The notes below the pieces were generated by a model. The model was not told the origin of the DNA. It saw nothing but the letters and a program-made list of their open reading frames with translations, and did no database searches. Of a DNA stretch of 64,000 bases, positions 22,905 through 33,290 are shown piece after piece (the first letter of the stretch is position 1; the number at the start of each line of letters is the position of its first letter). The DNA lies in contig NC_049996.1 in assembly GCF_000003815.2 (NCBI RefSeq), positions 16,195,452 through 16,259,451 of the forward strand. The letters run 5' to 3'. This DNA is from Branchiostoma floridae. Taxonomy: Eukaryota; Chordata; Leptocardii; Amphioxiformes; Branchiostomatidae. The translations under genes were made by a program, and so were the position numbers.

Positions 22905-23340
22905 GCCAGTATCACCTCACCTCACCGGTCCCATAGCCTCACCGGCCGTAGGGGCAGCAATGCCATCAACACAAGTTTTCCATCTTCGTCTATCTTCGGC
23001 CAAGGTTTCTAGCTGGTGTACTGTTTGTCCCGACCATTCGTTCAAGTCACTAGTCCAAGTCCGTCGCGGACGTCCCCTAGGTCTTTAAATACACCCTCCG
23101 CCCCACCTTGCACTAAGTTGCAGTATAGTGTGAGTCAAAGTGCCCTTTGCTCTCGTAGCATTGCCAAACCATTGTAACTTCTTCTTTTTCACAAGCGAAA
23201 GGAAACTGGGGCATGGGCCTGGCTGCTAGGGCATTAACACGCTGCATGACTTCTCTGTTTGTGGTGTGCGATGACCAATGTACCCGAAGTAGCGCCGGTA
23301 ATGGCCTGAGGACATTTTTGTACAATCCCGCATTTGCATA
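22905..23340 (-). pseudogene. 3' fragment of a second LINE
   Basis: Read on the minus strand: HTTNREVMQRVNALAAR, then after frame changes GRPRRTWTSDLNEW and LAEDRRRWKTCVDGIAA. This is the RGRPxxTWxxDL...AEDRxxWK motif that ends many LINE ORF2 proteins. Frameshifted and truncated; no RT core remains. Confidence 0.6.
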
Positions 23341-23530
23341 CCGACTACTGAGAAACCCCTTGAGTCTGTCCAATGTGGTTCCTGTCAATTTTCACTTGTT
23401 TTGATATCGCACCAGTGGTGTCTACGGGCGACACGGGAAAACCTCGAGTTCCAAACTGCATCCAGCTGAACAGAACAGGAGAAACAGGACAGAAGAATCT
23501 TTTCTTTATGGTACGTGTTCTTTGAATTTT

Positions 23531-23772
23531 GTAGAAATTGCTAAACTTTCTTTCCAATACTAAATTAATATATGGACTTACCCTAAATTTTCAGTCAAAC
23601 TCCGTCGACCTTGTTCACAGAATGACCCTCTCTATATATGCTACACCACCCCACACCTACTTTCTTTGCGAGAGAGGGTCATTCTTTGAACAAGGTCGAC
23701 GGAGTTTGACCGAAAATTTAGGGTAAGTCCATATATTGATTTAGTGTTGGAAAGAAAGTTTAGCAATTTCTA
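23531..23772. mobile_element. foldback MITE with ~100-bp arms
   Basis: The left arm GAAATTGCTAAACTTTCTTT, through TATGGACTTACCCTAAATTT and CAAACTCCGTCGACCTTGTT, is repeated inverted to 23772, leaving a loop of about 45 bp. Related to 48336-48607; both are followed by TACCAACACAGATGAAC. Confidence 0.85.
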
Positions 23773-24149
23773 TAATGTAATCTACCAACACAGATGAACT
23801 TTCATGCTTTAACATTTGACTTTAACATTGTCGGCAAATACAACCAAGTAATCATATTAAGATGTCGAAAAACTCTTTTAAAGCTTTACATTAGGTTCAT
23901 GTCATTAGATTTTCCGAGTGTTACCATAAAACAACCTACCTCAATCCTACCTTAGTAAAGCGTTGGCATTTTCCCCAGCCGACCTTTCCTTCTCGCTTAG
24001 TTCGTTGTTACCTTTATAAAGTCTGTAGACATTGTATTTTAGGCAGCGCTTGTATGTCTGTATGTCTTTGGCCTTAGTACACAAAGTAAATCAAAAACAG
24101 AAGGATTGATTTCATATTTGGTGTGTTAGGCCCGGCCTTTCTACTAGAA

Positions 24150-24370
24150 GGCGATCGCGCTGCGCTCTCACTGTGACCTAAATAGTGTACGTTAATATGT
24201 GTAACCTTTGTTTTCACACTGGATATATCATACAAAACGTAAAAGTGTGACTGAAAGGACAACAAAAGACACAAAGTGTAAAAAGATTCGTTTCTTTTCC
24301 ACACAATTCGTTGATCGATATGTCAAATTATAGGTGGTCATAGGTCGCAGAGAGAGCGCGGCGAGAGCGC
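24150..24370. mobile_element. possible MITE with GC-rich ends
   Basis: GGCGATCGCGCTGCGCTCTC near 24150 and GAGAGAGCGCGGCGAGAGCGCC near 24350-24371 are imperfect inverted repeats around an AT-rich core. Boundaries uncertain. Confidence 0.45.
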
Positions 24371-24504
24371 CAATATAGTGGAAATGGGACAATATATTAA
24401 AGAACAGTGTGACAAAAAATGGAAAAATGGATAATAACTATATTTGGTGCTCTTTCTATAAATTTGGCCACATTTATCTACACATGCAAACACCTGTAAC
24501 AGTG

Positions 24505-24670
24505 GAGTTCAAGCGCTGCCAAACTGACCACGCCAACAGCTCTGAGCTTTTGGCGTTGCGGTCTGCACGCTGGATTAGTGATCTGCCGGTTCGAACCCGG
24601 GTGTCGGCATGTTGTTTCTTTCTGTTTCTACTCGTCCCTCTGGTTGTTTCATTGGTTCCCACACCGGGAT
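24505..24670 (+). repeat. tRNA-derived SINE-like sequence
   Basis: GGTTCGAACCCGGGTGTCGGC near 24590 is a tRNA B-box, with A-box-like sequence about 50 bp upstream. The following tail (TTTCTGTTTCTACTCGTCCC, then CTGGTTGTTTCA) recurs at 24936-24995. No intact cloverleaf. Confidence 0.5.
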
Positions 24671-24814
24671 AGCCTCTACCAGGCTCCGTGGATCGGTAGA
24701 ATCATTATGTAAGGAAACGTACTCTTCTGGCCGGCTAACTCCCCTAGTGTACTATAGACTCTATTTGTCCAACTTCTACAATTAGACCACCGATCCACGA
24801 AGCCTGGTAGAGGC

Positions 24815-24881
24815 TACACCGGGAATCTAACCCGGGCCTTGGCAGTGAGAACGCCAAAATCCTAACCACTAGACCATATCT
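24815..24881 (-). pseudogene. tRNA-Glu-like pseudogene
   Basis: The minus strand reads TGGTCTAGTGGTTAGGAT (A box), a CTC anticodon position in GGCGTTCTCACTGCC, and CCGGGTTAGATTCCCGG (B box with TTAGATT for TTCGATT). D, anticodon and T arms follow tRNA-Glu, but the acceptor stem does not pair and the B box is mutated. A SINE head or dead tRNA is likely. Confidence 0.6.
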
Positions 24882-24892
24882 TGAAAAGAAAA

Positions 24893-24930
24893 GGGTTGGG
24901 TTGGGTTGGGTTGGGTTGGGGGGGGGGGTG
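24893..24930. repeat. (GGGTT)n with G run
   Basis: Five TTGGG-type units followed by about ten G. A G-quadruplex former. Not the animal telomere repeat. Confidence 0.9.
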
Positions 24931-25558
24931 TCCCGGGTGTCGGCATGTCGTTTCTGTCTGTTTTTACTCGCCCATCTGGTTGTTTCACTCCGATGTGACC
25001 TCTTTCTGACACCATCAAGAAATACCCCTGCCAGACAGTAGACGCCTTCATCAGACAGAGCCAGTATCGCCTTAGGACATTTTTGTAACAATACCGACAT
25101 TTGCATACCGATTACTGAAATCCCTTGATTCTGTCCATATACGTTATATAAGCTTAAGGTCCTTGTTCTGTCCAATTTTACATCGCATTGGTGTCAAACC
25201 AAGTAGGTTTAATAAAACCTCCCTGGTCAAACCTACAAAACTGGGCGACTCCAGCAATAAAAATAGGTTGATAAAGCCAAAATTCTTCTGTCCTAACGAC
25301 GGTATGTGTTCTTTGAAATTTGATACAAATGTGTTAAACATTGGCGGCAAATACAACCAAGTACATGTAAACATATTAAGGAGGACATCATTTGCATAAT
25401 TGATGTCCAACAATGTTCACCTATACATAACTTCCCAATGCTACAAGTAAGAAGTTCCGATCATTTACCACAATGACATTATAGCATTTTCTCATCAATT
25501 ATGCAAATTAGGTCTTTATTTTGCATGATATCTATCAATGCTCTTCTCCTTCTCAGTT

Positions 25559-25806
25559 AAGGCCCCCTCTCACTTGACGTGCGGCACGCTTGCGGCATTG
25601 CTGCGTTCGGAAGATGCTCAACGAATTTCAGAGATAAAGAACGAATTTTCTTACTTGTTGTGTATTTTGTGGTCTTCTATGTCACACTTTTACGTATTGC
25701 GCAATATCTGAATTATAACAAATCGGAGAAAATAACAAAACAGTACCGCAGTGAACGAACGCAGCAATGCCGCAAGCGTGCCGCACGTCAAGTGAGAGGG
25801 GGCCTT
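25559..25806. mobile_element. MITE with ~50-bp TIRs (AAGGCCCCCTCTCACTTGAC)
   Basis: The end AAGGCCCCCTCTCACTTGAC plus GTGCGGCACGCTTGCGGC is inverted at 25760-25806. The core CAACGAATTTCAGAGATAAA recurs in the element at 29442-29650, whose ends differ. Confidence 0.85.
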
Positions 25807-26571
25807 TACAAATGTCACATGTTGCAATGGTCCTATAATGGAACTGAGCGTGTTTAGACAATTTCCTAATCAATCATGCTAATTAGATTACAATTTGCAT
25901 AATCAATATGTAATCATATGAAGCATCACTTTCTATCACCATCTACTTACGAAAATCATGACAATTCGTCAACCCATTATTGAGTTATTCGCTTTCAAAG
26001 CCTGACACCAAACCTGCCCTACAGTTCCAAAACAAGCCGTTAGGGAGCCCAAACCTATACCACTCACTCTCGAGAGCTGTCTACCACTCCAAAAGAATAG
26101 CCCATAACTCGACATATCAAACCCGGAAGTTCCGCTGCAGTTCCGTAACAAGCTGCTGGAAGGCCCCAAATCTAACCGTTTCCAGGTCTCATCAAGACCT
26201 ACAATACATGTATATCGAATATCAGTACAATCCATCCGAGCGTTCTCGAGTTACGCTGGTCTTCTACATACATACATACAAACGCTACCCAAAACATAAC
26301 CTTCTTGACGAAGGTAATAAATGACCTAGTATTATGTTTCCTTTGAAGTAAATGTTTCTCCTTATTGACCCTTAATGGTACATGGTAGGATGTTCATACC
26401 CATGGTATAGGGAAGTTAGGTCAACGTGACGTGAGTACAGTGAAATATGCCTTATACTAATTAGGACCTAATTTGCATGGTCAATGCTAATTAGACCTAC
26501 TTCCTTGAAACATTATATGCATTGATTAATGATGAGATACAACATTGTTCCTTTCATTCACCCTTGACAGC

Positions 26572-26677
26572 TCCGTCTCTGGGCTCCGTGAAGACTAGCG
26601 TCCTGCAGAATCTCCCTGGAGTCTTTCAGCAGACATTCGACTCACTAGCGTTTATAATTCAAACACTGGACGACTGA
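26572..26677 (+). CDS. possible terminal exon of unknown gene
   Basis: After the acceptor CACCCTTGACAG, a frame reads PSLGSVKTSVLQNLPGVF then QQTFDSLAFIIQTLDD and a stop, entering with two bases of a split codon. No upstream partner exon was found. It may be chance; kept because splice site, frame and stop agree. Confidence 0.25.
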
Positions 26678-26958
26678 CACCACATCATCATCATCATCAG
26701 ATGACGATCATCAGATGACCCCGCGAGGGGCATAGTAGGGGGGGGGGGAGTTGAGGTCCCGGGTTAGGGCGGGCAGCCCTCCTGCCTGGCACTCAACGCT
26801 GGGAGCACTTACTGCCGTGTCAGGCAGGAATTGTTCTGGGAAAGTGTGAGAATTTGTATGTGTCAGTGCGGGCTGGTTCTTGAGTTGGTGGCTTAGTAAC
26901 CACGAGTACGCCCTTGGTTGCTTTGAGCAAGTTCCGTGAATATAAAAAGGACGACAAA

Positions 26959-28212
26959 ATGGCGGCTGCACTCTCAAGTTTAAGGGAGGACATCTGTGAA
27001 GACCTGACCTGCAGCATCTGCCTGGAGCTGTTCACCAGGCCCAAGATGCTGCCCTGTCAGCACACCTTCTGTCAGGACTGCATACAGCACCTTGTAGGAG
27101 GTGGAATCTTCTTCCTATGCCCGTACTGTCGCCAGCTGACCAGGATACCAGCCCAGGGGGTCCCAGGTTTGCCAGACAACCGCATGGCTTCAAGTCTGTG
27201 CAGGAAACTTAAACGGCAGTTGGGAGAAATTCGGCCTGGACACTCTGGGTCTATCTTAGCAGGAACGTCACGTAACGTTGCAGCACTGGACGCAGGACAA
27301 CGTCACGGGAACCAACAGCAAACAGAGCCTTCAAGGATAATGATTGGTGGGGAGGGATCGAGGAAAGGGGAGTTTCGGTGTGCCGTTGGTGTCGCAGTGT
27401 CAGATGAAGGGGAGATCTTTGTAGCAGACCATCGGAACCAGAGAATCCAAGTCTTCACCCTGCGGGGGGCATTCGTTCGGCAGTTCCCAACGGTCGTGCC
27501 CGATGAAGAGACGATGATGAATCCTGACGATGTGGCCTTGGACGGGGAGGGGAACCTGTGGGTGGTGGGGAAACAGTTTGTGGTAGAGAAGCCAGACTCC
27601 ACTGGCTTTGCTGTGCGGTACACAAAACAGGGCATTGTGCAGGAGAAGTTTGACCTACTAGGCATCAGGTGGTACAGAGGAGTTGCCGTGGACACCAGGA
27701 GGAACCACATCCTCATCACACAAACCGTAGGAGATTGGGACAACCAGGACAAGCTATGTGGTGAAGTGCACGTGTTTCGTGCAGATGGAACACTTGTAGG
27801 AACTGTTGGCGCTCATAACTCGTGGTGGGGCTATCTGTTTAGACGCCAGAGGTTGAAGTACCCAGCGTTCCTTACTGTGGATGGGGACGGAAACGTGTTC
27901 GTGACAGACTGTGAGAACCACTGCGTGTTTGTGTACAACGAGGACGGACAGTTTCTGTTCCAGTTCGGAGGCGAAGGAAGCGGTGACGGCCAACTCAACG
28001 ATCCCCAGGGCATATGTACAGACAGTGCGGGGAACATCGTCGTGGCAGACATGGGAAACGGGCGTGTGGAGATGTTTGACAAGACAGGCAAATTCCTGCG
28101 ACACGTCGCCACGGATGCGCAGCGCCCCCTGGCCGTTGCCATGGCAACACAGGGTCAGCTGGTGGTTACAGATATGCATCATGACATAGTCACCATATTT
28201 GGTAACTACTAA
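26959..28212 (+). CDS. RING finger / NHL-repeat protein (TRIM2/3/32/71-like), intronless
   Basis: 417 residues in one exon. Start at 26959 (CAAAATGG) is preferred over the in-frame ATG at 26914 because of its Kozak context and because the RING begins 17 residues later. C3HC4 RING: C18-S-I-C21, then LPCQHTFCQDCIQH and LCPYCRQ. After a linker of about 65 residues, NHL repeats begin (GEFRCAVGVAVSDEGEIFVA, DDVALDGEGNLWVV, PAFLTVDGDGNVFVTDCENH, GQLNDPQGICTDSAGNIVVA, ending QLVVTDMHHDIVTIFGNY), about six blades. No B-box or coiled coil is seen between RING and NHL, unlike full TRIM-NHL proteins. Likely E3 ubiquitin ligase with substrate or RNA recognition by the propeller (family knowledge). Being intronless, it may be a retrogene or a single-exon family expansion. 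Confidence 0.85.
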   Translation: MAAALSSLREDICEDLTCSICLELFTRPKMLPCQHTFCQDCIQHLVGGGIFFLCPYCRQLTRIPAQGVPGLPDNRMASSLCRKLKRQLGEIRPGHSGSILAGTSRNVAALDAGQRHGNQQQTEPSRIMIGGEGSRKGEFRCAVGVAVSDEGEIFVADHRNQRIQVFTLRGAFVRQFPTVVPDEETMMNPDDVALDGEGNLWVVGKQFVVEKPDSTGFAVRYTKQGIVQEKFDLLGIRWYRGVAVDTRRNHILITQTVGDWDNQDKLCGEVHVFRADGTLVGTVGAHNSWWGYLFRRQRLKYPAFLTVDGDGNVFVTDCENHCVFVYNEDGQFLFQFGGEGSGDGQLNDPQGICTDSAGNIVVADMGNGRVEMFDKTGKFLRHVATDAQRPLAVAMATQGQLVVTDMHHDIVTIFGNY

Positions 28213-28313
28213 ACCTGATATTTGTTCAATCTTTGTATTGTATATGAATGTATGTGCTCACGACATCAGCCTGCTGTGTCCACATTATATTGTTTGTTGA
28301 ATATTGCAATTTG

Positions 28314-28344
28314 AATAAAGTCGCATGTCGCGTGGGTGAATAAA
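28314..28344 (+). terminator. two AATAAA poly(A) signals
   Basis: AATAAA at 28314-28319 and 28339-28344, about 105 and 130 bp after the RING-NHL stop; a short 3' UTR. Confidence 0.7.
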
Positions 28345-28874
28345 GTCAAAGTCAAGGGTAAACTTGGTCGGAGCAATTGTTTGGACAATGGACAGCTTTA
28401 GTGCCTCTTTTGGGAAAAAAAATGCAAAATTGGTTCCAACAGAAGACGCCCCCAAAATAGGCAATCTTGTAATTTTACTACCCAAAATATGTATTTATGA
28501 AAGTTTACTTTCATTCGTTTCTAAATTATATTAACTTTTTCCACAAAGTGGAGTATTCTATTGCAACAAGGAGTGGAAAACACCGGGGCAAATGGGGAAA
28601 GTTATGCTCTTGATGGTAATATATCATTTCTTAACTTTTTTTATGTATTATTCTTATTTCATTACTTGTGGATGGGTGGTTCACTGTCCAATTCATTTCT
28701 TTTGATTTATGAATAAAATGTTTAAAAAACAACTTACAACGAAGCCAGACAACAATTACCAATCTCTGCCATGTCAGGGCTCACAGTGACAGATTTGTGG
28801 CACTTCCATGTATAACAGGTGCCAGCATCGTCACACATCATTGCCCATTTCTCTAAGGGACCAATATTTTTTTA

Positions 28875-29357
28875 TAAGGCCACAGCAAGTAGATTTTATG
28901 GATGACATACGCGCGCTCATTGATTTTCGCCTCATTTCAGAAAAAAAAGATTTTCTTCTTCAGGGATCGTCAGATAGACCAATATGGGTGTTGTAACCTA
29001 ATAAGTGTATGTAGAATTGACACTAGAGAGGTAACCATGATTGTAGTTCCAGAAGTGAAACTTGCTGGATAGTTGTAAATGTGGCACCAATAAGGAAGCC
29101 ATGAATGTAGTTGCCAACATGCTTAGTCATACCAGTCCACCACACTAGTGTCACCTTTACTAGACTAATTCACACCTTGAATACAGGAATGAATGTCTTG
29201 TTGGTTGTGATGCTATAGTTTGTCACTTTAAATCTTGTAACTTTATTATCTACTTTGAAAACTTGTTTTATTATACCCATCGTTTTTTTTCGCCTTTTCT
29301 CATTATTTTTGCAGTCTGCAGAGGATGTTATCCATAAAATTGACTTGCTGTGGCCTA
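28875..29357. mobile_element. MITE, TIR AAGGCCACAGCAAGTAgATTTTATGGATGAC
   Basis: Inverted ends at 28875 and 29357. The whole ~480 bp recurs in opposite orientation at 59573-60096, including an inner stretch with CAGGAATGAATGTCTTGTTGG-like sequence. Non-coding. Confidence 0.85.
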
Positions 29358-29441
29358 AAATAGCATTGTTTGAAAGTAATGCGCAAGTTAATTTCATCCG
29401 TGTATACCTTTATGTTGGAAGAAGGTTTATCATTGTACTCA

Positions 29442-29650
29442 CTGCACTTGGGGCACCGGTGCGGCACTGCGGGGTTCGTAGACGGCTCAACGAATTTCAG
29501 AGATAAAGAACGAATGTTGTTCCGTTTTGTGTATTTTGTTGTCTTCTAAGTCATACTTTTACGTATTACGCATATCTAAATTTTACAATGTCGCAGTGAA
29601 GGAACCCCGCAGTGCTGCACCGGTGCCCCAAGTGCAGTGAGAGTCCACCT
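29442..29650. mobile_element. MITE, TIR CACTGCACTTGGGGCACCGGTGC
   Basis: The ends CACTTGGGGCACCGGTGC and GCACCGGTGCCCCAAGTG are inverted. The core matches 25559-25806, so two end types share one core. Confidence 0.8.
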
Positions 29651-29825
29651 TAACCACTACATACAACATGACATGGAACAAACTGGGATTTTTTATGTGA
29701 TATTCAAACCAAAGTATTATTTCAGCCTGTGCCTTGGTATAAAAACAATGACTTGATCTGCTGAAAATTGGCACAGGGATGCCTTGGGTATATGTTAACA
29801 GGACTACATTCACACTTTTGGCATA

Positions 29826-30310
29826 CAGTCAAACCTGTCTATAGCGGCCACTCAAGGGACTGGAGAAATGTGGCCACTATAGACAGGTGGCCACTATAGA
29901 GAAAATGTTGATCAATTGACCATGAGCAAGCTACACATGATTTCAGTTCCTACTAATCTTTCTCACCAAGTAACATTGTCTCGATCGGTAAATTCACCGA
30001 CAAAGACTTGCACTTTAATGCTCAAGGCATGCATACCTTCTGCAACCGCTAAAATGACCCTGTCAGGAACTCCAAATCCTCGCAAACTACAATTTCAAAC
30101 ACGGTGCAGGGTGACATAAGGCTGCAGTATGGTTGCAATAGGCAGTGTTTCTGTATCAACGGGACCGGAAATCGTGTGGCCGTGGCCGCGTTGGACAGGT
30201 GGCCGCTAAGCCTATTTCTTAATCATTACGAATCCAAGGGACCGACAAAAAGTGGCCACTATGGCCAGGTGGTCGCTATGCAAAGGTGGCCGCTAATACA
30301 GGTTTGACTG
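29826..30310. mobile_element. Tc1/mariner-type non-autonomous element
   Basis: CAGTCAAACCTGTCTATAGC at 29826 and the inverted TACAGGTTTGACTG at 30297-30310, both flanked by TA, the usual Tc1/mariner target duplication. Inside are repeated AGGTGGCCACTAT words. Confidence 0.8.
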
Positions 30311-30424
30311 TACACCACTGTGGACTGTTAATAATTTTGGGACGTTTGGCTCTTTTCGGACTTAAGTTATAGTTCTGGGCCAGGGGCCGTATCGCCCTGG
30401 CCCAGGGGTCGAATTGTCCGACAT

Positions 30425-30690
30425 TCAACCACTACATACAACATGACATGGAACAAACTGGTGGACAAAGCTGTGGATGTCTTTATTGACGTCTCAGTGC
30501 CTCTGTGTCTTCACATTTACACCTCAAAGATCAGACTTAAAAAAACACATTTCAACCAATATTTCTTTGTGGTTGTTTTTCCCCTTGAACGTTCAAACCA
30601 CATTCTCTTCAAGTACAAAGTTATTATGTCAAACATAGATTCTAAGTGGTCAAAAAAAATTGTTAGAATTCACACAGTTTATTCAACATT
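30425..30690. repeat. dispersed repeat, copy 2
   Basis: Direct match to 21715-21975. Here a 118-codon frame is open from 30443 (MTWNKLVDKAVDVFIDVSVP onward), but copy 1 breaks it and no family is recognised, so it is not called a gene. Confidence 0.8.
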
Positions 30691-31159
30691 CATGTGGCGA
30701 AAAGTAACACATTATGTGTGCCAGAAACGATTACTCATCCCCCACGTGCTAGGTGATCTGTCCCTGGTTAGTATTTCTGAAGGGGAGTTTCATTATTGAT
30801 GCAGGGTGATGCGAGAGCCACTCAACACTCAGGCCCAATAAAGACTGATTACTTCTACATGCATAAATCACTTCAACACTGGGGTAATCACCCCCACTCA
30901 GGAGTGGATCAGTCCAACTCATAATCACTTTCTATTCGACTTGGACTGTTCCACTTCTGATTAGGTGGTTTTACAAAGTCCAACACTGGGGTACTGATTT
31001 TACCTCCCATACAAGAATGGCGCATTCCAACGCGTACACAACTTCCCATTGCATATGGAATGTACCATTTCTATACGGGTGGTTTCACTTAGCTACTAGA
31101 CACTGGAGTACACAGTTTGTAAAAATTTCTTACATCTATGGTGGTGCAATAATTCTTTG

Positions 31160-33113
31160 AAGTGCTTCTTTTTTTTTCTTCCTTTATTTCAAAATAAAAC
31201 ATTGATAAAAAAATTCCGTCACAATCACACCGACATGTCATCACTACCATATTTGGTTTCTCGCAAAATTCCTACCAGCAGAAAAAACTAAACCCGACGA
31301 AAGAAAAGCATGAAAATCACGTCACATAAGGTCAAAGCAGCAGCAGTGTCTTCTCTCTAACTACATGAAGTTTAATAATAGCAATCAAACTATACAGATA
31401 CAAGTGGCTGACTGAGGCCCAAACTGTGCTGACCAACTGTAGCTTATACTGGCCCACAGATGACAATTGTCTTACAATACAATGTTTCATATTGGACATC
31501 CAAAATTGTCGTCATTCATAGTTAGGGTATAAAAGACCCGTTTCTTCCAGATCACTTTAGTGTCACTGACGAAAACTGGAGGGTGCCAGTTGAAATGTCA
31601 GTTCCAAAATCATATCTAGTTGCTTGAGTAATTGCTTTTTGGCATAATTATGGGGGTCCGTAGCATGCTTTTGGCCGTTTTTTTATTTTTATCAGTCTGC
31701 CCCCCCCCCCTCCCCACACAGTTTGGACCCCACCCTACAGCGCTAATAATTCCTACAGAAATCCGACATCTTACAAAGTCGACAAACACGGAAAGCTGCC
31801 GAAGCTGATTTATTCATCCTCACAAATCAAACAGATTCAACACCAGAAATTCAGGCAGTAAAAACATCATCCACAGGACAGCACACGACGACCATATATG
31901 GGCAGCCTTGGGGTCAGAGGTCACAGCACCATTGGAGTTGTGGCTGATTTTTGCCACAAGACAGTGATTTTTGCGACAGTTTTTCCTAATCAAGTTGTAA
32001 CCGCAAAACCTGTATTGCTTTTGCTCCTGTCCATGGGCACCACCATGTTTGGGCCGCCATCTTTGTTTCCCATCATGCTACAGGAGTGGTGTATGATGGG
32101 AAGGGGCGTCACCATATTTCCAACATTGTTACTACTGAAACTTGACAACTTCTGCCCCCAAGGCTGACCCGACTTTCCTTACAGTATCGTTTTTTCCTTC
32201 TCTCGAAGTAGAAAATTTGTACATTTTGGTTTCCTTAAGTGTTATACTTAATGCAGCGAAACTGGGTCCACAAAAATTCCTCTAAGAATTCCTACAACAA
32301 AAAATCATCGACAAACATCCGGACAACTTTTCCTGGGGAATTTACCTGCTCATGATTGCTGCTGACGTGATCACCTGCAAACACCTGTGTGCACACCTGG
32401 CCGAACACTTTCATTTTTTTAATCCAATACTACAGACAGCCTTTAAGGCCAGAATCAAAGGGACGACGTCCAATTTCCATTTTTAGTTGTGCTTCCAAGA
32501 ACAGTGATCCTACAAATGTTATGCCCTTTCCTACTTGTTGTGTGGTCTGCTAAGATTAATGCCTTTAAGTCTAACATCCCTGCCTTCCAACTACTTATTA
32601 CTTACACATTGTTTTTGGTATGTTATCATTTGTCATGCAGTACTGCATGTTGCCACAAGGGGGCCTTCCTTACGTTTTGCTGTGAATTACGTCTGCAAAC
32701 AAGTTCTTAAGTATTTTTGGGGTATCTTAATGCTAAGAAACCATCACGATTTTGCCAACATGTGAATATTAATCCTGAATTTTGCAGAGTCTAAGACTTA
32801 GACACAAGACGAATTCTGTCGCCGTCAGTGCCATATGTAAGAACTCTCTCACACACATTTCCTTCAGAGAGCCCTAAACTGTGCCAGATCAAACTTACAG
32901 TTGCTACAGAAACAAGCTTACAGTTGCTATGGAAACGAACGGTTGCTACAGAGACAGTTGCTATGGAGACACATTTCTGATTGCCGAGTGCACAACTTGA
33001 GCTACAATGCCATTGGTAGAAAAATCCAGCTAAGTACGGACATGTACGCTTTCCTAAAACAGCCCCCCTGACAACGGAGGTGTAACCACGGAGACGAGGT
33101 TGCCATGGTGACG
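31160..33113 (-). other. probable 3' UTR of the MAGUK gene
   Basis: About 1.95 kb between the TGA at 33114 and the AATAAA (plus 31183-31188). No competing exon seen. It includes a C-rich run at 31700-31720, and around 32897-33110 several GTTGCTATGGAAAC-like words. Confidence 0.45.
31183..31188 (-). terminator. candidate poly(A) signal of the MAGUK gene
   Basis: TTTATT on the plus strand is AATAAA on the minus, with an A-rich minus-strand tract 10-20 bp downstream. Confidence 0.45.
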
Positions 33114-33290
33114 TCAGTAGACCCAGGTGACGGGGACCCACTGCGGCTCGGTGCTGAGGCCGTCCACGGCGGACTGCAGCTTCTCGTAGCAGACGTCGAG
33201 GTTGTCGTTGGTGATCTGCAGGTCGAAGAAGTGACCGTACGCGCGCTCCAACCGGGCGCTCTCCTCCACCGTCCTCTTCAGGTCATTGTC
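33114..33290 (-). CDS. MPP2/6: MPP last exon: end of GuK
   Basis: Acceptor TTTGCCCTGCAG then [58 protein letters not shown] and TGA. Phase 0 start. Confidence 0.95.
   Translation of the reverse strand, partial: DNDLKRTVEESARLERAYGHFFDLQITNDNLDVCYEKLQSAVDGLSTEPQWVPVTWVY

Larger units (their letters stand above)
20629..26571. other. repeat-rich intergenic DNA
   Basis: No host exon was recognised over about 6 kb, apart from the candidate at 26572. It is a patchwork of MITEs and repeat fragments listed separately. 25980-26330 has an open frame with no family resemblance. The stretch 20995-21095 recurs diverged at 28775-28870 (sharing TAACAGGTGCCAGCATCG and CCCATTTCTCTAA). Confidence 0.6.
28213..31160. 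other. intergenic, repeat-rich
   Basis: Between the RING-NHL gene and the 3' end of the MAGUK gene (convergent). Filled by the elements listed below and by two diverged ~100-bp units near 30865-31110 (AACACTGGGGTAATCA and AACACTGGGGTACTGA). Confidence 0.6.

Noticed and set aside
24815..24881. Functional tRNA-Glu gene
   Set aside because: The acceptor stem does not pair and the B box reads TTAGATT.
24893..24930. Telomeric repeat
   Set aside because: The unit is GGGTT, not TTAGGG, and it is short and interstitial.
25980..26324. 114-codon frame as a gene
   Set aside because: No recognisable domain, and no splice sites or regulatory context.
26941..26950. TATAAAAAGG as TATA box of the RING-NHL gene
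   Set aside because: It lies only 18 bp before the preferred start codon, leaving no room for a transcription start upstream of that ATG.
30443..30799. 118-codon frame as a gene
   Set aside because: Part of a dispersed repeat whose other copy is broken; no recognisable family or splice context.
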